A DNA stretch of 36,869 nucleotides from Pseudomonas karstica (GTDB lineage: Bacteria; Pseudomonadota; Gammaproteobacteria; Pseudomonadales; Pseudomonadaceae), in contig NZ_WLYI01000046.1 in assembly GCF_009707515.1 (NCBI RefSeq), positions 1 to 36,869 on the forward strand. Direction: 5' to 3'. Under the pieces are notes generated by a model. It saw nothing but the letters and a program-made list of their open reading frames with translations, did no database searches and was not told the DNA's origin. Both the position numbers and the translations under genes were made by a program. Positions 7,484 to 14,796 of the stretch are shown here, piece by piece (the first letter of the stretch is position 1; each line of letters starts with the position of its first letter).

Positions 7484-8239
7484 ATGACTCAGATCGCCCG
7501 CATCAGCGACACCGGCAATGAACGCCGCCTGCAAGCCGAACGCCTGATCGGCGCCCAGGCTTTGCAGGAAGCCCAGGCCTTGCGTTTCAACGTATTCAGC
7601 GGCGAGTTCAACGCCAAGCTGAAAGGCGCGGAACTGGGCCTGGACATGGATGACTATGATGTTCACTGCAGCCATATCGGCGTGCGGGACTTGAACAGCG
7701 GTCGGCTGGTGGCCACCACCCGTTTGCTGGACCATCAGGCCGCCAACACCCTGGGCCGGTTCTACAGTGAAGAAGAATTCAGCCTGCATGGCCTGGGTCA
7801 CTTGAAGGGGCCGATCCTGGAAATCGGGCGCACCTGCGTCGACCCGGCCTATCGCAACGGCGGCACCATCGCCGTGCTGTGGGGCGAACTGGCGGAAGTC
7901 CTCAACCAGGGCGGCTACAGCTACCTGATGGGCTGCGCGAGCATCCCGATGCACGACGGCGGCATCCAGGCCCACGCCATCATGCAACGTTTGCGCGAGC
8001 GCTACCTGTGTAACGAACACCTGCGGGCCGAGCCGAAAAAGCCACTGCCGAGCCTGGACCTGCCCTCCAACGTCATCGCCGAAATGCCACCCTTGCTCAA
8101 GGCTTATATGCGCCTGGGAGCGAAGATTTGCGGCGAACCGTGCTGGGATGAAAGTTTTCAGGTGGCCGACGTGTTCATCCTGCTCAAACGCGATGAGCTA
8201 TGCCCGCGCTACGCTCGTCACTTCAAGGCTGCCATGTGA
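7484..8239 (+). CDS. olsB: L-ornithine N(alpha)-acyltransferase (ornithine lipid, first step)
   Basis: The 251-residue protein matches the OlsB/acyl-homoserine-lactone-synthase-like GNAT fold. QALRFNVFSGEFNAKL opens the acyl-ACP binding half. It is followed by THxG-type HIGVRDLNSGRLVATTRLLD, ILEIGRTCVDPAYRNGG and LMGCASIPMHDGG. It transfers a 3-hydroxyacyl chain from ACP to the alpha-amino group of ornithine, giving lyso-ornithine lipid at the inner membrane. Its TGA overlaps the ATG of olsA by one base (TGATG), so the two enzymes are coupled. A Pho box upstream predicts induction under phosphate limitation, when ornithine lipid replaces phospholipid. CTGGAGAC upstream is only a weak ribosome site. 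Confidence 0.92.
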   Translation: MTQIARISDTGNERRLQAERLIGAQALQEAQALRFNVFSGEFNAKLKGAELGLDMDDYDVHCSHIGVRDLNSGRLVATTRLLDHQAANTLGRFYSEEEFSLHGLGHLKGPILEIGRTCVDPAYRNGGTIAVLWGELAEVLNQGGYSYLMGCASIPMHDGGIQAHAIMQRLRERYLCNEHLRAEPKKPLPSLDLPSNVIAEMPPLLKAYMRLGAKICGEPCWDESFQVADVFILLKRDELCPRYARHFKAAM

Positions 8240-9033
8240 TGAGCCGCCTTCGGGTCTACGGGCGGATCGCCCGCGTACTGTTGGTGGTCACCCTGGGTTT
8301 GAGCATGGCGGGTGTATTTAGCCTGTTCGAACGCTTTGGGATCGCCAATTCCATGGTCAGGCGCCAGCGCTGGTCGCGATTTTTCATGACGCGACTGACC
8401 CATGCCCTGCCCTTTCGTGTGACTGTTCATGGGGAACTGCCGCAGCAGTCGATGTTGTGGGTCAGCAACCACGTGTCCTGGACCGATATCCCGTTGCTGG
8501 GCATGGTTGCACCCATGTCATTCCTGTCCAAGGCTGAAGTGCGTACGTGGCCGGTGGCCGGCTGGTTGGCGGCCAAGGCCGGTAGCCTGTTTATTCGCCG
8601 GGGGGCGGGCGACAGCCAGTTGATCCGCAAGCAAATGACACGTCACCTGGAGCACAAGCACCCGCTGCTGATGTTCCCGGAAGGCACCACCACTGACGGC
8701 CGCGGCTTGCGTACCTTCCACGGTCGGTTGTTGGCCAGTGCGATTGATGCAGAAGTGTCGTTGCAGCCGGTGGCGATTCGTTACCTGCGGGAGGGGCAAA
8801 TTGATCCACTGGCACCGTTTATTGGCGATGACGACTTGTTGTCGCACCTGATGCGCTTGTTTGGCAATGATCAGGGTGATGTGGAGATTCATCTGCTCAA
8901 GCCGATTGCTTGCGCCGGGCAAGAACGTGCGGCCCTGGCGTTCCAGGCGCAACAAGCCGTGCAAAAGGCGTTGTTCGGTGAAGTGGTGCAGCCGGCCGAG
9001 CCTCGGCGGGCCGGGACATTAGTGGCCGCCTGA
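8239..9033 (+). CDS. olsA: Lyso-ornithine lipid O-acyltransferase (PlsC family)
   Basis: The protein has 264 residues with the start placed at the TGATG overlap with olsB. The acyltransferase motif H-x4-D is NHVSWTD (His78, Asp83) and the second block is FPEGTTTD (Glu148-Gly-Thr). FLSKAEVRTWPVAGWLA and SLFIRRGAGDS are further PlsC blocks. A hydrophobic N-terminal helix (residues 11-28) anchors it to the inner membrane. It adds the second acyl chain to lyso-ornithine lipid, completing the OlsBA pathway. In isolation it could be read as a 1-acylglycerol-3-phosphate acyltransferase, but the overlap with olsB and the shared Pho box decide the assignment. Confidence 0.9.
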   Translation: MSRLRVYGRIARVLLVVTLGLSMAGVFSLFERFGIANSMVRRQRWSRFFMTRLTHALPFRVTVHGELPQQSMLWVSNHVSWTDIPLLGMVAPMSFLSKAEVRTWPVAGWLAAKAGSLFIRRGAGDSQLIRKQMTRHLEHKHPLLMFPEGTTTDGRGLRTFHGRLLASAIDAEVSLQPVAIRYLREGQIDPLAPFIGDDDLLSHLMRLFGNDQGDVEIHLLKPIACAGQERAALAFQAQQAVQKALFGEVVQPAEPRRAGTLVAA

Positions 9034-9034
9034 T

Positions 9035-9055
9035 CGCGCCGACAGGCAGGGCGCG
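9035..9055. terminator. Short hairpin between convergent olsA and scpB
   Basis: CGCGCC (9035-9040) and GGCGCG (9050-9055) pair over 6 bp in the 22-bp gap between the two stop codons. There is no T-tract on either strand, so termination by it is uncertain. Confidence 0.35.
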
Positions 9056-9988
9056 TCACGTTTCGACGTGACGACGCTCGTTTTCAATGGCTTCAGCCAG
9101 AGCTTGGGCTTCGGCTTCTTCGTCGCTCAGTTCAGGCTGTTCAAGGGCGGCGACGGCGGCCAAGAGTTTTTCCCGGGCCTCTGCCACGCCGAGGATATCT
9201 TCTTCGGCTTCAGCTTCCACCTCTGTCTCGATTTCAACATCCACCGTCATTTCTGGAGCAGGCTCGCTCGTCCCATCCCGCAACAAATCGTCGAAGTCGG
9301 TCTTGATCCCCTGTTCCATATCGTCCAATTCCAGCAACAACGTATGGAAACTGGTTTCATCCTTGGGTTCTTCCGTCTCGGCACTGGCATCGGCCAATTC
9401 CTGTAAGCCCGGCGGCACTGGTGCGTCTTCGAAGTCCAACACCGGCTCGACTTCGATCTCCCGCAATTCGGCCAAGGGCGGCAGATCGTCGAGGTTTTTC
9501 AGGTTGAAGTGATCGAGAAACGTCTTGGTGGTGGCAAACATCGCCGGTTTGCCAGGCACATCGCGGTAGCCGACAATGCGGATCCACTCGCGCTCCAACA
9601 GCGTCTTGACGATATGGCTGTTGACCGCCACGCCGCGCACATCTTCAATCTCACCGCGGGTGATGGGTTGGCGATAGGCGATCAGCGCCATGGTTTCCAG
9701 CATCGCCCGTGAATAGCGTTGTGGACGCTCTTCCCACAAGCGCCCGACCCACGGCGAAAATTTCTCGCGGATTTGCAGGCGGTAACCGGACGCCACCTCC
9801 TTCAATTCAAAGGCGCGCCCCTCACAGGACTTGCGCAGAATCTCCAGCGCCTTCTTGAATACCGGCGGTTCTGGGCGCTCTGCCTCTTCAAACAGTTCGA
9901 ACAGGCGCTCCAGGGATTGTGGCTTGCCCGAGGCCAGGAGAAAGGCCTCCAGCAGCGGGGCCAGTTCGCGAGGTTCAGTCAGATTCAT
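9056..9988 (-). CDS. scpB: Segregation and condensation protein B, with long acidic tail
   Basis: The protein has 310 residues. Roughly residues 1-180 hold the paired winged-helix domains (PLLEAFLLASGKPQSLERLFELFEE; RYSRAMLETMALIAYRQPITRGEIEDVRGVAVN; LLEREWIRIVGYRDVPGKPAMFATTKTFLDHFNL). ScpB forms the Smc-ScpAB condensin complex that organises chromosomes. From about 185 to the end, the chain is a low-complexity, Glu/Asp-rich extension (for example EIETEVEAEAEEDILG) that shorter homologues of about 200 residues lack. It lies 12 nt downstream of scpA and is the last gene of the unit. ATG at 9988 begins the conserved NLTEPRELAPLLEAF segment. Confidence 0.93.
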   Translation of the reverse strand: MNLTEPRELAPLLEAFLLASGKPQSLERLFELFEEAERPEPPVFKKALEILRKSCEGRAFELKEVASGYRLQIREKFSPWVGRLWEERPQRYSRAMLETMALIAYRQPITRGEIEDVRGVAVNSHIVKTLLEREWIRIVGYRDVPGKPAMFATTKTFLDHFNLKNLDDLPPLAELREIEVEPVLDFEDAPVPPGLQELADASAETEEPKDETSFHTLLLELDDMEQGIKTDFDDLLRDGTSEPAPEMTVDVEIETEVEAEAEEDILGVAEAREKLLAAVAALEQPELSDEEAEAQALAEAIENERRHVET

Positions 9989-10000
9989 TGATTCAGCTCT

Positions 10001-10819
10001 TTATTCGGCTCGCGCCCGCACGTGGATAGCCGCAAAAGGCTCATTCTGCACCAACTCGACCAAGGACTCCTTGACCAACTCAAGGACCGCCATAAACGTC
10101 ACCACCACTCCCAGGCGGCCTTCCTCTGCCGTAAATAGCTCGACAAACGGCACAAAGCCGCCGCCTTTGAGGCGTTCCAGCACATCACTCATGCGCTCGC
10201 GGGTGGACAAGGCTTCACGGCTGACCTGATGGCTTTCAAACATGTCACCACGGCGCAGCACCTCGGCCATGGACATCAGCAATTCTTCCAGGCTCACGTC
10301 CGGCAACAGCTTGCGCGCCCGGGCCTCGGGAGCGTCGAGCTTGGGCACCAGCACATCACGGCCGACCCGCTTCAAGCCGTCGATACCTTCGGCAGCAGCC
10401 TTGAAGCGCTCATATTCCTGCAAGCGACGAATCAGTTCGGCCCGGGGGTCATCTTCTTCCGCCTCGACAGTCTCCGAACGCGGCAACAGCATGCGCGACT
10501 TGATCTCCGCCAGCATGGCGGCCATCACCAGGTACTCGGCGGCCAGTTCCAGGCGCACCGACTGCATCAGCTCGACATACCCCATGTATTGGCGGGTAAT
10601 TTCCGCCACCGGGATGTCGAGGATGTTGATGTTCTGCTTGCGGATCAGGTACAGCAGCAAGTCCAACGGGCCTTCGAAGGCGTCGAGGAAAACTTCCAGG
10701 GCGTCCGGCGGGATGTACAGGTCCAGGGGCATTTCCATGACCGCCTGGCCGTAGACCATGGCAAATGGCAACTCCTGCTGGGCGCCGGCCTGGCTGTCGA
10801 CGGTTTCCACGACCGACAT
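10001..10819 (-). CDS. scpA: Segregation and condensation protein A
   Basis: The 272-residue protein is the kleisin subunit of Smc-ScpAB. The N-terminal Smc-neck binding helix segment is FLDAFEGPLDLLLYLIRKQNINILDIPVAEITRQYM, followed by LEMAAEYLVMAAMLAEIKSRMLLP-type sequence and EDDPRAELIRRLQEYERFKAAAEGI. The C-terminal winged helix contains VVTFMAVLELVKESLVELVQNEPFAAIHV. The ATG at 10819 directly follows the TGA of the upstream Sua5-type gene, so translation is probably coupled. About 30 residues precede the conserved core, so one of the internal methionines (for example MEMPLDLYIPPDALE) could be an alternative start. Confidence 0.93.
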   Translation of the reverse strand: MSVVETVDSQAGAQQELPFAMVYGQAVMEMPLDLYIPPDALEVFLDAFEGPLDLLLYLIRKQNINILDIPVAEITRQYMGYVELMQSVRLELAAEYLVMAAMLAEIKSRMLLPRSETVEAEEDDPRAELIRRLQEYERFKAAAEGIDGLKRVGRDVLVPKLDAPEARARKLLPDVSLEELLMSMAEVLRRGDMFESHQVSREALSTRERMSDVLERLKGGGFVPFVELFTAEEGRLGVVVTFMAVLELVKESLVELVQNEPFAAIHVRARAE

Positions 10820-11449
10820 TCAGGCCTCGACCATAAACGGGGCCGGGTCGCCACAGCCCACACGAACCACTTGCGGCTCGTCATCGGCCAGGTTGATCAC
10901 GGTGGAGGCCTTGTTGCCGCCGTAGCCGCCGTCGATGATCAGGTCGACGTGTTTTTCCAGCAACCGGCGCATTTCATAGGGGTCATACAGAGGCTCGGTT
11001 TCGCCAGGCAGGATCAGCGACACGCTCATCAGCGGCTCACCCAGCTCTGCCAGCAACGCCAGGGCGATGGGATGTTCCGGGACCCGCAGGCCAATGGTGC
11101 GCTTTTTCGGGTGCAGCAACAGGCGCGGCACTTCTCGGGTGGCATTGAGAATAAACGTGTAAGGCCCAGGTGTATGGGCCTTGAGCAGGCGGAAGGTGCC
11201 GGTGTCGACCTTGGCGAACAGCCCCAGTTGCGACAAGTCACTGCAAATCAGCGCGAAGTTGTGGTTTTTATCCAGGTCACGTAGACGTCTTACCCGCTCA
11301 ACCGCACCCTTGTCGCCGATCTGGCAACCAATGGCATAGGATGAGTCCGTGGGGTAGATCACCACGCCACCGGCGCGGATGATTTCCACCGCCTGCTTGA
11401 TCAGGCGCGCCTGCGGATTTTCCGGATGAATCTGGAAAAATTGACTCAC
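10820..11449 (-). CDS. yciO: YciO/Sua5/YrdC family protein (threonylcarbamoyl-AMP synthase-like)
   Basis: The protein has 209 residues from a GTG start at 11449, chosen because AGGTAGAG precedes it and the family begins (M/V)SQFFQIHPENPQ. Extending to the ATG at 11488 would overlap the upstream PHP gene and adds unconserved residues. The YrdC-fold signatures are AVEIIRAGGVVIYPTDSSYAIGCQIGDK, RVRRLRDLDKNHNFALICSDLS and HPKKRTIGLRVPEHPIALALLAELGEPLMSVSL. Family members bind ATP, bicarbonate and threonine for tRNA t6A synthesis. The YciO branch is less well defined than TsaC, and the true TsaC may lie elsewhere in the genome. It lies between the PHP phosphoesterase and scpA. Confidence 0.88.
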   Translation of the reverse strand: MSQFFQIHPENPQARLIKQAVEIIRAGGVVIYPTDSSYAIGCQIGDKGAVERVRRLRDLDKNHNFALICSDLSQLGLFAKVDTGTFRLLKAHTPGPYTFILNATREVPRLLLHPKKRTIGLRVPEHPIALALLAELGEPLMSVSLILPGETEPLYDPYEMRRLLEKHVDLIIDGGYGGNKASTVINLADDEPQVVRVGCGDPAPFMVEA

Positions 11450-11462
11450 GTTCTCTACCTGT

Positions 11463-12326
11463 TCAGACGGTGGCAATAATGGGGTCATGCTTGAACCGAC
11501 ACCAAAGGGGCGGCAAATCTTCCGGGAGCGGGCGGTATTCGCCAATCTCCGACCAGCCGCCAGGGCCATGAAAGTCACTGCCGGCACTCACCAGCAGCCC
11601 GAACTCGCGAGCAAGGATCGCCAGGCTGCCCACCTGTTCGGCGGGTTGATAGCCGTTGACCACTTCAATCGCATGACCACCCGCTTGAATATAGTCGCCA
11701 ATCAGTTTGCGGCGCTTGCTGCGGGTGAAATCGTAGTGCCAGGGATGCGCCAGGCTGACCCAGGCGCCAGCGGCTCGCAGGGTGGCGACGGTGTCTTCCA
11801 GAGTTGGCCAGTGTTGCTTGACGTCCCCCAGTTTGCCGGCGCCCAACCATTTGCGGAACGCCTCGGCGCGATCCTTTACAAAGCCTTCACGCACCATCCA
11901 GTCGGCAAAATGCGGACGGGCCGGCGCGTTACCGCTGTCTCCAAGCGCCTGCTGGATGGCGCGGGCGCCATCCAGCCCGTTGGGCATGCCCTTGAGGGCC
12001 AGCTTGCGGCTTATTTCTTCGGACCGCAGCCAGCGGCCATCGTGCAATTTGGCGATGGCTTCCACCAGCGGCGGCGCCTTTACGTCAAAACCATAGCCCA
12101 ATACATGAATGGTTGCCCCACCCCAGGTGCAGGACAATTCAACGCCGTTGACCAGGCGCATCCCCAGGGCATTTGCCGCAACACGGGCCTCATCCAGGCC
12201 TTCGAGGGTGTCGTGGTCGGTCAACGCCAGGACTTGCACGCCTTTTTCAAACGCCCGCGCAACCAGTACCGCGGGCGCCAGGGCGCCGTCGGAGGCCGTA
12301 CTGTGGCAGTGCAGATCAACATTCAC
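11463..12326 (-). CDS. rnm: PHP-domain phosphoesterase (RNase AM/TrpH type)
   Basis: The protein has 287 residues from GTG at 12326 (VNVDLHCHSTASDGALAP). A frame extension to a TTG at 12368 is possible but lacks a good ribosome site. The PHP metal-binding motifs are DLHCHSTASDG (residues 4-14), LALTDHDTLEGLDEA, the NGVELSCTW segment, SLAHPWHYD and SAGSDFHGPG. E. coli YciV/TrpH (RNase AM) trims 5' ends of rRNAs and hydrolyses 3',5'-nucleotide bisphosphates; the same activity is inferred here. It heads a four-gene minus-strand operon (PHP, yciO, scpA, scpB) and is divergent from yciB with an 87-bp shared promoter region. Confidence 0.88.
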   Translation of the reverse strand: MNVDLHCHSTASDGALAPAVLVARAFEKGVQVLALTDHDTLEGLDEARVAANALGMRLVNGVELSCTWGGATIHVLGYGFDVKAPPLVEAIAKLHDGRWLRSEEISRKLALKGMPNGLDGARAIQQALGDSGNAPARPHFADWMVREGFVKDRAEAFRKWLGAGKLGDVKQHWPTLEDTVATLRAAGAWVSLAHPWHYDFTRSKRRKLIGDYIQAGGHAIEVVNGYQPAEQVGSLAILAREFGLLVSAGSDFHGPGGWSEIGEYRPLPEDLPPLWCRFKHDPIIATV

Positions 12327-12413
12327 GGGAGTGTGTAACCTCAAGTCAGCTGGCGCTTTCGCTACCAAGGATGTTTGTTATTATGCCGCCACATCCAGCT
12401 TCTGGCTCTTACT

Positions 12414-13010
12414 GTGAAACAATTCATCGACTTCATCCCGCTGTTACTGTTTTTCATCGTCTACAAGCTCGACCCTCGGGTCATCGATATCGCCGGCCAT
12501 GAGCTGACGGTCGGTGGCATCTACAGCGCCACCGCCGTGCTGATCATCAGTTCCCTCGTCGTCTACGGTGCTCTCTTCTTCTCCCAGCGCAAGCTGGAAA
12601 AAAGCCAATGGCTGACCCTGATCGCCTGCCTGGTCTTCGGCAGCCTGACCCTGGCCTTCCACAGCGAAACCTTCCTTAAGTGGAAAGCCCCAGTGGTCAA
12701 CTGGCTGTTCGCCCTGGCCTTTATCGGCAGCCACTTCATCGGTGATCGCCTGCTGATCAAGCGGATCATGGGCCACGCACTGACACTGCCTGAGCCGGTG
12801 TGGACACGCCTGAACATCGCCTGGATCGCCTTTTTCCTGTTCTGCGGCGCGGCCAACCTGTTCGTGGCCTTTACTTTCCAGAACTACTGGGTCGACTTCA
12901 AGGTCTTCGGCAGCCTGGGCATGACCGTGCTGTTCCTGGTCGCCCAGGGCGTCTACCTGTCGCGCCACCTGCATGACACCGACCCTACCACGCCGAAAAC
13001 CGAGGACTGA
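12414..13010 (+). CDS. yciB: Inner-membrane septation protein YciB (IspZ/A)
   Basis: The protein has 198 residues from GTG at 12414 (VKQFIDFIPLLLFFIVYKL), which matches the MKQFLDF start of the family; the longer frame from 12375 is rejected. About five to six hydrophobic segments are visible: IPLLLFFIVY; IYSATAVLIISSLVVYGALF; WLTLIACLVFGSLTLAF; VNWLFALAFIGSHFIG; IAWIAFFLFCGAANLFVAF; LGMTVLFLVAQGVYL. The motif FKVFGSLGMT is typical. YciB supports cell envelope integrity and septation in enterobacteria. Upstream sequence has no clear Shine-Dalgarno. The following yciI ATG lies one base after the TGA. Confidence 0.92.
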   Translation: MKQFIDFIPLLLFFIVYKLDPRVIDIAGHELTVGGIYSATAVLIISSLVVYGALFFSQRKLEKSQWLTLIACLVFGSLTLAFHSETFLKWKAPVVNWLFALAFIGSHFIGDRLLIKRIMGHALTLPEPVWTRLNIAWIAFFLFCGAANLFVAFTFQNYWVDFKVFGSLGMTVLFLVAQGVYLSRHLHDTDPTTPKTED

Positions 13011-13011
13011 C

Positions 13012-13311
13012 ATGCTCTACGCCATCATTGCTACCGATGTTGCCCACTCGTTGGAGAAACGCCTGGCCGCGCGCCCGGCTCACGTCGAGCGCCTGAAACA
13101 GCTGCAAGCCGAAGGGCGCGTGGTGCTCGCGGGTCCTCACCCGGCTATCGACAGCAATGATCCGGGAGATGCCGGTTTCAGTGGCAGCCTGATCGTCGCC
13201 GAGTTTGCCTCCCTCGAAGCAGCTCAAGCCTGGGCCAAGGCCGACCCCTATGTGGCCGCTGGCGTTTACGCCGACGTGGTCATCAAACCGTTCAAGCAAG
13301 TCCTGCCTTGA
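13012..13311 (+). CDS. yciI: YciI family protein
   Basis: The 99-residue dimeric ferredoxin-like protein starts MLYAIIATDVAHSLEKRLAARPAHVERLKQLQAEGRVVLAGPHP. The GAGGACTGAC ribosome site overlaps the yciB stop. Recognisable family features are the early aspartate (ATDVAHS), the RPAHVERL helix, GPHPAIDSND and the final FASLEAAQAWAKADPYVAAGVYADVVIKPFKQVLP. Members have no settled biochemical function in Pseudomonas; a hydrolase-like cleft has been suggested for the fold. It is cotranscribed with yciB and followed by a strong hairpin. Confidence 0.9.
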   Translation: MLYAIIATDVAHSLEKRLAARPAHVERLKQLQAEGRVVLAGPHPAIDSNDPGDAGFSGSLIVAEFASLEAAQAWAKADPYVAAGVYADVVIKPFKQVLP

Positions 13312-13317
13312 CCTGGC

Positions 13318-13344
13318 TACGCCGAACCTATCGGGTTCGGCGTA
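13318..13344 (+). terminator. Hairpin terminating yciB-yciI
   Basis: TACGCCGAACC and GGTTCGGCGTA form a perfect 11-bp stem with a 5-nt loop (TATCG), 6 nt after the yciI stop. No T-run follows, so it may block exonuclease rather than end transcription on its own. Confidence 0.6.
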
Positions 13345-13415
13345 CTCCTATCGCTCATCATTCTCGGTAAGCTGCCGACAACGTGCTGAACAATCGATTG
13401 GAATCAGGAGTTCCG

Positions 13416-13838
13416 ATGCGCTTAAGTCAGTTGTGTCTGTTGGCAGTGTTAATGATCGGGGCAACCGCCCACGCTGAAGAAACCTCGAACACCGGCAGTT
13501 CCACGCCCCTGTCCTTGAGTGCCGGCAGCCAGGTCACCGAGTTGCAGCAACGCTTGAAGGAAAGCGAACGCCTGCGTGACGAATTGAACAAGCAATTGCA
13601 AGGCACCAAATTGAAAGAAGCCGATGCGGTTCGGGAAAGCGCTCAATTGAACCGACTGCACCAGGAGAACCAACGCCTGGCCCAGCAACTCAAAGAGGCG
13701 CAGGGCGGTGCGTTGTCACGCTGGCTGACCGAGCAGCAGCAATGGTTTGTGACAGGTGCAGGCGTCGCGCTGATCGCCCTGCTATGCGGTATCTTCGCCA
13801 GTGGCCGCCACCGGCGCCGTCGACAATGGCTAAATTGA
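13416..13838 (+). CDS. Signal-peptide coiled-coil protein with C-terminal membrane anchor (YgiM/TIGR04211-like, no SH3)
   Basis: The protein has 140 residues, starting at ATG 13416 after CAGGAG. It has a signal peptide (residues 1-20, cleavage AHA/EE). Residues about 38-96 are a heptad-rich coiled coil (SQVTELQQRLKESERLRDEL..LHQENQRLAQQLKE). Residues 111-129 form a transmembrane helix (FVTGAGVALIALLCGIFAS) and the tail is basic (RHRRRRQWLN). The end closely resembles E. coli YgiM and TIGR04211 proteins (WF..GGGVAGIGLLLG, then RRKR..RWMN), but the SH3b domain expected between signal and coiled coil is absent. Databases often call this protein 'translation initiation factor 2', which the sequence does not support. 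It lies 7 nt upstream of the Cpx-like response regulator. Confidence 0.8.
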   Translation: MRLSQLCLLAVLMIGATAHAEETSNTGSSTPLSLSAGSQVTELQQRLKESERLRDELNKQLQGTKLKEADAVRESAQLNRLHQENQRLAQQLKEAQGGALSRWLTEQQQWFVTGAGVALIALLCGIFASGRHRRRRQWLN

Positions 13839-13845
13839 GTGAGTC

Positions 13846-14523
13846 ATGAGCGAGCTGTTACTGATAGATGATGACCAGGAGCTCTGCGAGCTGCTGAACA
13901 GTTGGTTGAGCCAGGAAGGCTTCCAGGTACGCGCTTGCCATGACGGCGTGAGCGCACGCAAGGCGTTGGCCGAGGCAGCACCCGCTGCCGTCGTGCTCGA
14001 CGTGATGCTGCCCGATGGCAGCGGCCTGGAGTTGCTCAAGCAATTGCGCAACGATCACCCGGAACTGCCGGTGCTGATGCTCTCGGCCCGAGGCGAACCC
14101 CTGGACCGGATCCTCGGCCTGGAACTGGGTGCCGACGATTACCTGGCCAAACCCTGCGACCCGCGTGAGCTGACCGCCCGTTTACGTGCCGTATTGCGCC
14201 GCAGCCATCCGGCCGCCGTGTCGACCCAGCTGGAACTGGGCGACCTGTGTTTCAGCCCGGTGCGCGGCGTGGTTAGCATCGACGAACAGGAGTTTACCCT
14301 CACCGTCTCCGAAAGCCGCCTGCTCGAAGCCCTGCTGCGTCAACCCGGCGAACCGCTGGACAAACAGGAACTGGCGCAAATCGCCCTGGGCCGCAAGCTC
14401 ACCCTTTATGACCGCAGCCTGGACATGCACGTCAGCAACCTGCGCAAAAAGATCGGCCCGCACCCGGATGGGCGGCCGCGAATCGTTGCGTTGCGTAGCC
14501 GTGGCTACTATTACAGCCTCTGA
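13846..14523 (+). CDS. cpxR: OmpR-family response regulator, CpxR-like
   Basis: The 225-residue protein has a receiver domain with acidic pocket Asp8-Asp9-Asp10, phospho-acceptor Asp52 (VVLDVMLPDGSG), switch residue Ser in VLMLSARGE and the conserved Lys in DDYLAKPCDPREL. The C-terminal winged-helix DNA-binding domain contains LTVSESRLLEALLRQPGEPLDKQELAQIALGR and DRSLDMHVSNLRKKIGPHPDGRPRIVALRSRGYYY. It is most similar to CpxR. The paired genes support this: a CpxP/Spy-like protein and a CpxA-like kinase follow. Tandem OmpR-type half-sites upstream of the cpxP-like gene are the likely target. The envelope stress role is inferred by analogy. Confidence 0.87.
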   Translation: MSELLLIDDDQELCELLNSWLSQEGFQVRACHDGVSARKALAEAAPAAVVLDVMLPDGSGLELLKQLRNDHPELPVLMLSARGEPLDRILGLELGADDYLAKPCDPRELTARLRAVLRRSHPAAVSTQLELGDLCFSPVRGVVSIDEQEFTLTVSESRLLEALLRQPGEPLDKQELAQIALGRKLTLYDRSLDMHVSNLRKKIGPHPDGRPRIVALRSRGYYYSL

Positions 14524-14530
14524 TATCTCC

Positions 14531-14664
14531 TGTAGCGGCTGTCGAGGTACGAGGTTGCGATGCGTGTCCGCAGGACTGCCCTCGGGGGTCGCTTCGCAAC
14601 CCATCGCAGCCTCGTACCTCGACAGCGGCTACAACCCATCGCGCCTCGTACCTCGACAGCGGCA
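14531..14664. repeat. Second REP family: inverted pair plus an extra copy
   Basis: TGTAGCGGCTGTCGAGGTAC.. (14531-14562) is matched by an inverted copy CATCGCAGCCTCGTACCTCG..CTACA (14602-14633). A third partial copy in the same orientation as the second follows at 14637-14664. The family is unrelated in sequence to the GTAGGAGCGAGC REP. It fills the gap between the cpxR-like stop and the promoter of the cpxP-like gene. Confidence 0.8.
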
Positions 14665-14699
14665 GTTCCCGAGTTTTGTAAGCCCCCGCCAAAATCGTC

Positions 14700-14717
14700 T
14701 TTACCCAAGCTTTACCC
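14700..14717. promoter_or_regulatory. CpxR-type tandem box upstream of the cpxP-like gene
   Basis: TTTACCC-AAGC-TTTACCC is a perfect 7-bp direct repeat at 11-bp period. On the other strand it reads GGGTAAAGCTTGGGTAAA, that is GTAAA-N6-GTAAA, which fits the E. coli CpxR consensus of two GTAAA half-sites about one helical turn apart. It ends 79 bp before the ATG at 14797. Confidence 0.75.
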
Positions 14718-14796
14718 TTCCCTGACCGCCGCTGACCTTGATCTCCTTAATCTACTCACATCCGGACTCACCGGAATCGAGACAAGGAGAAACACC

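Noticed and set aside
8200..8238. Earlier start for olsA at 8200
   Set aside because: It would overlap olsB by 40 bases and adds residues unlike the family; the TGATG overlap start is typical of coupling.
10229..11284. 351-residue plus-strand frame opposite scpA and yciO
   Set aside because: It crosses the junction of two well-supported minus-strand genes and has no recognisable domain.
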